A DNA stretch of 64,000 nucleotides from Streptosporangium roseum DSM 43021 (GTDB lineage Bacteria > Actinomycetota > Actinomycetes > Streptosporangiales > Streptosporangiaceae), in the NCBI RefSeq assembly GCF_000024865.1, contig NC_013595.1, forward strand, positions 4,588,001 to 4,652,000. Direction: 5' to 3'. Of the stretch, positions 59,976-64,000 are shown piece after piece (position 1 is the stretch's first letter; each line of letters begins with the position of its first letter). The translations under genes and the position numbers were made by a program. The notes under the pieces were generated by a model that saw nothing but the letters and a program-made list of their open reading frames with translations, was not told the origin of the DNA and ran no database searches.

Positions 59976-61220
59976 TCAAGCGGCGAGGTCGTGGTTGCGA
60001 TGTGACCATGCGGTTGCCTGGTCGTAGGTGGTGTGGGTTTTGAGGCAGCCGTGGAGGATGCCCACCAGGCGGTTGCCGACTTGGCGGAGAGCGGCGTTAT
60101 GGCTGACGTCACGGGCTTTGAGCTGGTCGTAGTAAGCGCGGACCTCAGGATCGTGAAGGAGGGCGCAGGAGGCTTGGAGATGGAGAGCGTCGACGAGCCG
60201 GTCGTTGTGGACGAACCGGGCCTGGACAATCTTGGTCTTGCCGAACTGCCGGGTGATCGGCGAGGTTCCGGCGTAGTTCTTGCGGGCCCTCGCGCTCACG
60301 TAGCGGCCTTCGGCGTCTCCGAACTCGGCGAGCACCCGGGCGCCGAGGACGACGCCGATGCCCGGCTGACTGAGGATGACCTCAGCGTCCGGGTGCCGGC
60401 CAAAATGAGCCTCGACCTCACCCTCAAGCGTCTTGATCTCGCTGTTCAGGACGGTGATGACGGCGGCCAGGGCCTTCACGGTGGAGGCGTAGGCACCTGT
60501 GACGAGCGGGGCCTGGCCGAGGTGCTCGCCCCGCAGCACGTCCTGGATCGCCGCGGCTTTGGCGCCGATGTCGCGGCGGCCCTTGAGCGTCGCGCTGATC
60601 TGGTTGATCGTCAGCTTGGCCGCCGTCTCGGGGGTGGGGGCCTTGGCCAGCAGCCTCAGCACCGCCTCCGAGGTGAGGCCGAGCGGCTTGTAGGCGGCAA
60701 GGGCGGCGGGGAAGTAGTCCCGCAACGCCACCCGAAGGCGCAGCATGTGCCGGGTGCGTTCCCACAGCAACGTCTGATGCGCCCGGGTGACGACCTTGAC
60801 GGCCTCTGCGATCTCCGAGTCCCCGGCGACCTGGCGCAGCTGGTTGCGGCGGGTGCGGATCATGTCGGCCAGGGCGTGGGCGTCGCCCTTGTCGCTCTTG
60901 GCCCCCGAGCTGCCGAGGATCTCCCGGTGCCGGGCGGCCTGCTTGGGATCGACGCCGAACACCCGATAGCCCGCGGCCACCAGCGCCCGCACCCACGGGC
61001 CCCGATCGACCTCGATGCAGACGAGCACGTCGGACGGGTCGGCGTCCTCGGCCACGAACCGGCCGACCAGGTCGTGCAGCCGGGTGATCCCGGCCATCCC
61101 CTCGGGCAGCCGGACCCGCTTGACCACCTTGCCGTCCTCGTCTTGGACCTCGACATCGTGATGGTCTTCAGCCCAGTCATCACCGACGAACAGCAACCCG
61201 ACCTCCACGACGATCGACAA
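59976..61220 (-). CDS. IS110-family transposase/recombinase
   Basis: A 414-residue IS110 transposase. The N-terminal DEDD domain shows Asp14 (VGDDWAEDHHDV), Glu70 (VCIEVDRG), Asp110 and Asp113 (SDKGDAHALAD). The C-terminal transposase domain has the helix-hairpin-helix segment ILSQPGIGVVLGARVLAEFG and the serine region YAGTSPITRQFGK. Length and both catalytic regions are intact, so it may be active. The start is TTG 61220 or GTG 61208; no ribosome site is clear. The family uses a structured non-coding (bridge) RNA for target choice. Confidence 0.93.
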   Translation of the reverse strand: MSIVVEVGLLFVGDDWAEDHHDVEVQDEDGKVVKRVRLPEGMAGITRLHDLVGRFVAEDADPSDVLVCIEVDRGPWVRALVAAGYRVFGVDPKQAARHREILGSSGAKSDKGDAHALADMIRTRRNQLRQVAGDSEIAEAVKVVTRAHQTLLWERTRHMLRLRVALRDYFPAALAAYKPLGLTSEAVLRLLAKAPTPETAAKLTINQISATLKGRRDIGAKAAAIQDVLRGEHLGQAPLVTGAYASTVKALAAVITVLNSEIKTLEGEVEAHFGRHPDAEVILSQPGIGVVLGARVLAEFGDAEGRYVSARARKNYAGTSPITRQFGKTKIVQARFVHNDRLVDALHLQASCALLHDPEVRAYYDQLKARDVSHNAALRQVGNRLVGILHGCLKTHTTYDQATAWSHRNHDLAA

Positions 61221-61480
61221 CAGCGGTCAGCAGCCTGCAGGGGCCGGCCCGCGAACTAATGGATCAGTGCTCACCCCAGATCCTCGGGGGGCACGACATC
61301 CCATCAGCGATCAAGACCCCTGACCACCGGTGAGGGCACGATCTGACCCCAGGACTCCAAGGTCCGGCCGACGAGGGTGCTCACTCACCAGCGGCTACAG
61401 GTACCGAGTCTGCCCGAACAGCCGACCCGGTAGCTCCCATTAGCCGGGGAGGGGAAGGAGGAGGGGCAGGGGGGCAGGGG
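61221..61480 (-). ncRNA. Candidate bridge-RNA region of the IS110 element
   Basis: The non-coding stretch before the transposase start, where IS110-group elements encode their bridge RNA. It contains imperfect complementary segments such as TGAGGGCA and TGCTCACTCA (61331 and following). No reliable structure can be folded by eye. Nothing else coding is seen here. Confidence 0.35.
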
Positions 61481-61521
61481 AACTCTGCGGCGCGATGGCC
61501 GGATGCCGGCCCCCTGATCGA

Positions 61522-62274
61522 TCAGCGCCCGCCGGCGGTGTGGACGACCTCACCGTTGATGTTGCCGTTCGCCTCGGAGCAGAGGAAAACGATCACGCGC
61601 GCGACCTCCTCCGCGGTGCTCAGGCGCCCGCTCGGAGTTTCCCGCGCCGCCTGCTCCAGCAGCTCCGGGGCCACCGCCTCAAGACTCTCCGTCAGCGTGC
61701 CCCCGGGCGCGACCACGTTCGCGAGCACGCCGTCCCGGGTCCACATCAGCGCCCGCGCGAACCCGTGCAGCGACGCCTTGGCCGCGCTGTAGAGCTCCGA
61801 GCCCGGATTCCCGTGGGTCGCGGTGACCGAGGACAGCAGCACGATCCGCCCCCAGCCGCGTTCGCGCATCCCGCCCAGGGCCTGGCGGACGGTCCACATG
61901 TGGCCTTCGACGTTCTCGCGGAACCGGGCGAGCCAGTAGTCCATGGGGAAGTCCTGGTACGGAGGCAGGTCCTCGGGATTGACCCACACCCACGTCTGGG
62001 CGTTGGCCACGACGACGTCGACCCCGCCCCAGCGGCTCTCGACCGCGCCCACCGCCTCCCTGATGGAGGCCGGATCGGCGAGGTCGCACCGGAGGGCGCA
62101 CGCCCGATCCTCGCCGCCGAGCTCCTCGACCACGCGCTTGGCCACTGCGTCGGAGGTGTGGTAGGTGATGGCGACCCGGGCCCGCTCCTCGGCGAACACG
62201 CGCGCGGTCGCGAGGCCGATGCCGCGGGTGGCGCCGGTGATCAGTACCCGCTTGTCTTCCAGGCCAAGGTCCAT
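61522..62274 (-). CDS. SDR-family oxidoreductase
   Basis: A 250-residue SDR: RVLITGATRGIGLATARVFAEE, VANAQTWVW (a variant of the NNAG motif), VLLSSVTATHG, YSAAK (Tyr-x3-Lys) and IVFLCSEANGNINGEVVHTAGG. GGAGGA lies before ATG 62274. It is divergent from the TenA-like gene at 62473 and belongs to the cluster by position. Probably reduces a ketone or quinone of the polyketide. Confidence 0.87.
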   Translation of the reverse strand: MDLGLEDKRVLITGATRGIGLATARVFAEERARVAITYHTSDAVAKRVVEELGGEDRACALRCDLADPASIREAVGAVESRWGGVDVVVANAQTWVWVNPEDLPPYQDFPMDYWLARFRENVEGHMWTVRQALGGMRERGWGRIVLLSSVTATHGNPGSELYSAAKASLHGFARALMWTRDGVLANVVAPGGTLTESLEAVAPELLEQAARETPSGRLSTAEEVARVIVFLCSEANGNINGEVVHTAGGR

Positions 62275-62358
62275 CGCGTATTCCTCCGGCTTCGCTGTTC
62301 GGCTGTGTCTGCTGCCCGGCATCGAGGACATGCCGTTCATCACTCTCCGCCGACGGGC

Positions 62359-62376
62359 TCGAGACAGGCTGGAGCG
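62359..62376 (+). promoter_or_regulatory. Candidate SARP heptamer pair before the second TenA gene
   Basis: TCGAGAC (62359) and TGGAGCG (62370) are 11 bp apart, about 97 bp before the TenA-like start. The -10 is uncertain, so the evidence is modest. Confidence 0.35.
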
Positions 62377-62472
62377 CGCCTGCGGGGTACGCCGGGGCCG
62401 GAACTCCAGGAGGCGTCAAGCAGGGGCCGGTACCGTCCCCACCGGAGTCCGCGCCGTGACGGAGGAAGGCCC

Positions 62473-63141
62473 ATGCTGCAGGAAGAACTCATGGAGATCA
62501 GGGACCCGCTGCTGCGGAAGGTGCAGGACCATCCCTTCTGGTCCGGCCTCCGGGACGGCTCGCTACCGGGGGAGGCGCTCGCCCGCTTCGTCCAGCAGGA
62601 CACCGGGTTCCTGCTGCCCGCCTACGCCCGCGCCCTGGCCCGGTGCGCGGCGGCCGCCCCGGACGACGCGGACACGCTCCTGCTCGGGCAGTCGGTCGTC
62701 GGCACGCTGACGGCCCGGGACCGGCTGCGCCGGGCCTACACCACCTTGGCGGGCGAGCTCGGCCTGCCGGAACTCCAGGCGGGGCTTCCGGCGGATCCGG
62801 CCACCCAGGCGCACGCGTCGTTCTTCGCGGCCGCCAGCGCGCGGTCCTTCTACGCGGGCGTCGGCGCGCTGCTCCCCATGGTGTGGTTCAACGCCGAGGT
62901 GTCCGACAACCTGAGGCGCGACGCGGCGCCCGGCTCTCGCTACCTGCCGTGGATCGAGGTCTACCACCCGGGCGACTCCTACGGGTACGCGGTGCGGGCG
63001 TTCCTCGACATGGTCGACCGGGCCGGTGAGAGCTGCTCCGCCCGGGAGCGTCAGCTGATCGTCGAGCAGTTCTCCATCAGCGTCCGTTACGAATGGGCAT
63101 TCGCCGAATGCTGCATACGACAGCCCTCATGGCCGGTGTGA
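62473..63141 (+). CDS. TenA-like (heme-oxygenase fold) protein without the catalytic Cys, copy 2
   Basis: A 222-residue paralogue of the protein at 37291: HPFWSGLRDGSLPGEALARFVQQDTGFLLPAYARALARC, GVGALLPMVWFNAEVSDNL and RYEWAFAECC. Asp43 and Glu207 are retained, while the TenA nucleophile is Met136, as in copy 1. ATG 62473 is preceded by GGAGGA. It stands 48 bp before the P450 gene in the same direction and is likely transcribed with it. Confidence 0.85.
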   Translation: MLQEELMEIRDPLLRKVQDHPFWSGLRDGSLPGEALARFVQQDTGFLLPAYARALARCAAAAPDDADTLLLGQSVVGTLTARDRLRRAYTTLAGELGLPELQAGLPADPATQAHASFFAAASARSFYAGVGALLPMVWFNAEVSDNLRRDAAPGSRYLPWIEVYHPGDSYGYAVRAFLDMVDRAGESCSARERQLIVEQFSISVRYEWAFAECCIRQPSWPV

Positions 63142-63189
63142 CACGTGGGTCCTGGACACGAGCAGCCGACGAGAAAGGCCACCAGCGAG

Positions 63190-64000
63190 ATGAACACCAG
63201 AAGTCCGATCCCCTACCCCTTCCAGTGGACACCGCCGATGGAGGTCCCCGACGGGCTGCGCGGGCTGCGAGAGAAGGCCCTCGTCGAGGTCAGGCTGCCC
63301 AGCGGCGACACGGCGGTGATGGTGACCCGCTACAAGGACGTCAGGAGGCTGTTCGCGGACGAACGGCTGAGCAAGAACATAGCCAGGCCGGGTGTCGCGA
63401 GGATCTCCGCCGACAACGAGCTGTTCGTCGACCCCGAGATCGACGCCGACCCGCCGGACCACACGCGGATGCGCGGCCTGGTGACCAAGGCGTTCACCGC
63501 GCGCCGGATAGAGCTGCTGCGCCCGTTCGCGCAGGCGATCACCGATGACCTGATGGAGAAGATGGCGGAGGGGCGGGGGCCGGTCGATCTGAACGAGGCG
63601 CTCGCCTTCCCGCTGCCGATCCTGGTGATCTGCAAGCTGCTCGGCATCCCGCCCGAGGACAGGAACAAGTTCCGCAGGCTGGTGGACGGATTCCTCTCGG
63701 TGACCAAGCTGCCGCCGGAGGAGGTCGAGGAATGCCGCAAGGGCCTGTGGGACTATCTCGTCGAGCTGATCGCGGCCAAGCGGGCGGATCCGGAGGACGA
63801 CCTGATCGGCGCCCTGATCAAGGCCCGGGACGAGGACGACAACCGGCTCTCCGAGCACGAGCTGCATTTCTGGACGCAGAGCCTGCTCATCGCCGGCTAC
63901 GTCACCACGGCGAGCCAGATCGGCACCGGGACCGCCGTGCTGCTGCACCGGCGGGATCTGGTCGAGGAGATCCGGGCCGACTACTCGCTGGTGCCGTCGG
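63190..64000 (+). CDS. Cytochrome P450, N-terminal part (continues beyond window)
   Basis: 270 residues of a class I bacterial P450: FQWTPPMEVPDGLRGLREKA, FADERLSKNIARP, DADPPDHTRMRGLVTKAFTARRIELLRP (helix C region) and the I-helix oxygen site in LLIAGYVTTASQIG. The heme-binding Cys would lie past the edge. Probably hydroxylates or couples the polyketide, fed by the ferredoxin at 51013. ATG 63190 gives the normal N-terminus. Confidence 0.93.
   Translation, partial: MNTRSPIPYPFQWTPPMEVPDGLRGLREKALVEVRLPSGDTAVMVTRYKDVRRLFADERLSKNIARPGVARISADNELFVDPEIDADPPDHTRMRGLVTKAFTARRIELLRPFAQAITDDLMEKMAEGRGPVDLNEALAFPLPILVICKLLGIPPEDRNKFRRLVDGFLSVTKLPPEEVEECRKGLWDYLVELIAAKRADPEDDLIGALIKARDEDDNRLSEHELHFWTQSLLIAGYVTTASQIGTGTAVLLHRRDLVEEIRADYSLVPS

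Larger units (their letters stand above)
59950..61480 (-). mobile_element. IS110-family insertion sequence
   Basis: Built around an intact transposase at 59976-61220. The exact ends cannot be set by eye, because IS110 elements lack terminal inverted repeats; the limits given are approximate. Similar purine-rich sequence (GCCGGGGAGGGG followed by GGGGCAGGGG or similar) is seen on both sides (59934-59956 and 61445-61480). Confidence 0.7.

Overview
High-GC actinomycete DNA. Family content (F420/flavin LLM oxidoreductases, ECF41 sigma factor, SARP regulator, WYL regulator, DUF6461-like protein, nitrate reductase fused to a diflavin reductase) and GTG/TTG starts suggest a filamentous actinomycete, perhaps a Streptosporangiales genus; the genus cannot be fixed from the sequence alone. 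No tRNA, rRNA or CRISPR array was recognised.

Left part (1-22.5 kb), mostly accessory and housekeeping genes. An NRPS (A-PCP-C-A, leaving the window at position 1) and a single-polypeptide assimilatory nitrate reductase/flavoprotein lie on the minus strand. They are followed by an FMN reductase with a clear promoter/operator, a nucleoside deaminase, an IS5-type transposase remnant, an ECF41 sigma factor, a small membrane protein, DinB-like and DUF6461-like proteins, an LLM oxidoreductase, a VOC protein divergent from a WYL regulator, two alpha/beta hydrolases, a TetR regulator whose putative operators occur as matched inverted pairs at two promoters, and an FAD monooxygenase.

Right part (about 22.5 kb to beyond 64 kb), a type II polyketide cluster. 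The core is TcmI cyclase - cupin - KSalpha - KSbeta - ACP - aromatase/cyclase - DUF1772 - ketoreductase - FAD hydroxylase - TenA-like protein, joined by overlapping starts and stops. Around it are a SchA/CurD protein, further SDRs, several FAD oxygenases, three LLM monooxygenases, two DUF1772 proteins, three antibiotic-biosynthesis-monooxygenase (ABM) genes, two O-methyltransferases, a flavin-dependent halogenase, an asparagine-synthetase-type amidotransferase, a nitroreductase, a 3Fe-4S ferredoxin, a P450 (leaving the window at 64000), a second TenA-like protein and a cation/proton antiporter. The inferred product is a heavily oxidised, methylated, possibly chlorinated, nitrogen-containing polycyclic aromatic polyketide, in the broad style of pentangular polyphenols and polycyclic xanthones.

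Regulation and plasticity. A SARP/NB-ARC regulator sits at the right, and 11-bp-spaced TCGA-type heptamers lie at the divergent promoters in front of the core operon and elsewhere. One ABM gene and its flanks are present twice as a direct repeat about 30 kb apart, bracketing the core; the left copy carries a 70-codon low-complexity tract and a broken start of the neighbouring gene. An intact IS110-family element lies behind the SARP gene.
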